Shown here: positions 63,285 through 64,000 of the stretch, one piece after another
Layout of the letters: every line of letters starts with the position of its first letter
Numbering within the stretch: position 1 is the stretch's first letter
NCBI RefSeq assembly: GCF_009687865.1
Contig: NZ_BLAE01000037.1
Span: 46,841 to 110,840 of the forward strand
Origin: Acrocarpospora macrocephala
Lineage (GTDB): Bacteria; Actinomycetota; Actinomycetes; Streptosporangiales; Streptosporangiaceae
Direction: 5' to 3'
Length of the DNA stretch: 64,000 nt
Position numbers and translations under genes: made by a program
The notes under the pieces: model-generated
Told to the model about the DNA's origin: nothing
What the model saw: the letters and a program-made list of their open reading frames with translations, nothing else
Database searches by the model: none

Positions 63285-63725
63285 GGCGGACCCCCTCGCC
63301 TGGCCTCGCGCCCCCTGGCGCGAAGCGTCCAGCCGCCCGTCAAGCTGATCAAGCGACAGGAGCAGCGTCAGCGCAGTCGATCAAACTTCAAGATCTGCAA
63401 TATGTCCATCAGGTTTCCGGCCGCCAACCAACGCGGGGGCATATTCTCCGGAGCTGCCGCACCATGATCTTCCCGGATTGCAACGTGATAATTATCACAG
63501 CCAGAAGGAAGCTGCAGATCTGAGGGTCCATGCATCTCCCGGCTCCCCCAACTACTGGCGGTACCGGTAACGGCACCAGCCTCATAGCCCCACGCGAGTT
63601 ATTGTGCGACTGCTGGCTGATACGACGCTGCTCCATCTAGCCCCGTTTTCCGCACATGAGGATCTTTGGGATTCTTCGGTGTGTCGGGTTGGTCGTGGGC
63701 TCAGCAGTCGGCAGCCTGCTGGCGT
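63285..63725. other. Intergenic stretch between RHS gene and transposase
   Basis: About 440 bases. They include the RHS promoter region and probably the left end of the IS element. I see no supported gene; the hairpin-like TGATAATTATCA at 63486-63497 is a perfect 12-base palindrome of unknown role. Confidence 0.5.
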
Positions 63726-64000
63726 GTGAGACAACCCGCGCAGTTCGGTATCCCGTCGGTCGAGAAACTGCTGGGGGCGTTGCCGGTGGTGGCCGGTTTC
63801 TGCTCCCGGTTGAAGATCCGTGATGTGGTCGATGCCGCCTGCCCGGTGCGTGACCTGGCCGGACTCACCCACGGACAGGTGATCGAGACGCTGGTGGCCA
63901 ACCGGTTGACCTCTCCGGCTCCGCTGGTGCACGTGCGGGAATGGGCGCGGGAATGGGCGGTGGCCGAAACGCTCGGAGTGGAGGCCGACCTGCTCAACGA
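63726..64000 (+). mobile_element. DUF4277-type (IS1634-like) transposase, 3' part outside the window
   Basis: From GTG 63726 the frame reads FGIPSVEKLLGALPVVAGFC, IRDVVDAACPVRDLAGLTHG and VIETLVANRLTSPAPLVHV, then EWAVAETLGVEADLL. This is the DUF4277 N-terminal domain of IS1634-like transposases. The DDE catalytic part lies beyond base 64000. The start is uncertain. Confidence 0.8.

Overview
The window is high-GC DNA with actinomycete gene content: LacI, PucR, TetR and IclR regulators, a SigB/SigF-type sigma factor with partner-switching proteins, an ANTAR protein, DUF1707, DUF6458, DUF3592 and DUF1996 proteins, a class F sortase, and many GTG or TTG starts. It fits the Streptosporangiales (a Nonomuraea- or Microbispora-like organism). 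That placement is inference from gene content, not a computed classification.

Left part (1-8.9 kb): catabolic, LacI-regulated and scarred. A zinc alcohol dehydrogenase cut by the window edge is followed by an FAD/Fe-S oxidase. Convergent to these is an operon of an alpha/beta hydrolase, an internally deleted alcohol dehydrogenase and two SDR dehydrogenases, with a LacI regulator. Matching 16-bp LacI-type boxes lie in front of both the operon and the regulator. A frameshifted tyrosine recombinase ends this segment.

Island (about 9.0-17.9 kb): bounded by a 43-bp direct repeat whose right copy is the 3' part of an intact tRNA-Pro(GGG). Inside are a DUF1707 protein, an integrase tail, a degenerate tRNA-like sequence, a truncated thymine-hypermodification-type protein, a large HTH-NACHT-solenoid NTPase, an IS630-type relic, and a pSAM2-type integrase that has lost its N-terminus. 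Together with the dead integrase just outside, this looks like successive insertions at one tRNA gene.

Core-like part (18-43 kb): a PaiB-like protein, a BlaC-like class A beta-lactamase, small envelope proteins, a sigma/anti-sigma/STAS module with ANTAR and SpoIIE-type proteins, a beta-propeller lectin, a glycosyltransferase, proline catabolism (PucR, proline dehydrogenase, P5C dehydrogenase), an HTH plus ATPase pair behind a 39-bp near-perfect palindrome, a TetR/oxidoreductase pair, a DUF305 lipoprotein, a discoidin-DUF1996 secreted protein behind CebR-like boxes, an acyltransferase, and a cyclase plus ThDP-enzyme pair.

Envelope locus (43.3-47.7 kb): an acidic-tailed membrane protein, a histidine kinase and response regulator, a secreted poly-Asp repeat protein, a class F sortase and a secreted Trp/Asp miniprotein. 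This looks like a coherent and possibly undescribed cell-surface system. The sortase 3' end is duplicated, and the only base change replaces the catalytic Cys codon.

Right part (47.7-64 kb): gene relics, a cytochrome P450, a glycerol/dihydroxyacetone operon (MIP channel, DhaK, DhaL, DhaM) with an IclR regulator and shared operator-like boxes, then a lipoprotein, two immunity-like genes and a very large secreted RHS polymorphic toxin. The RHS gene is interrupted by one in-frame TGA where a repeat predicts Trp. A DUF4277-type transposase runs off the right edge.
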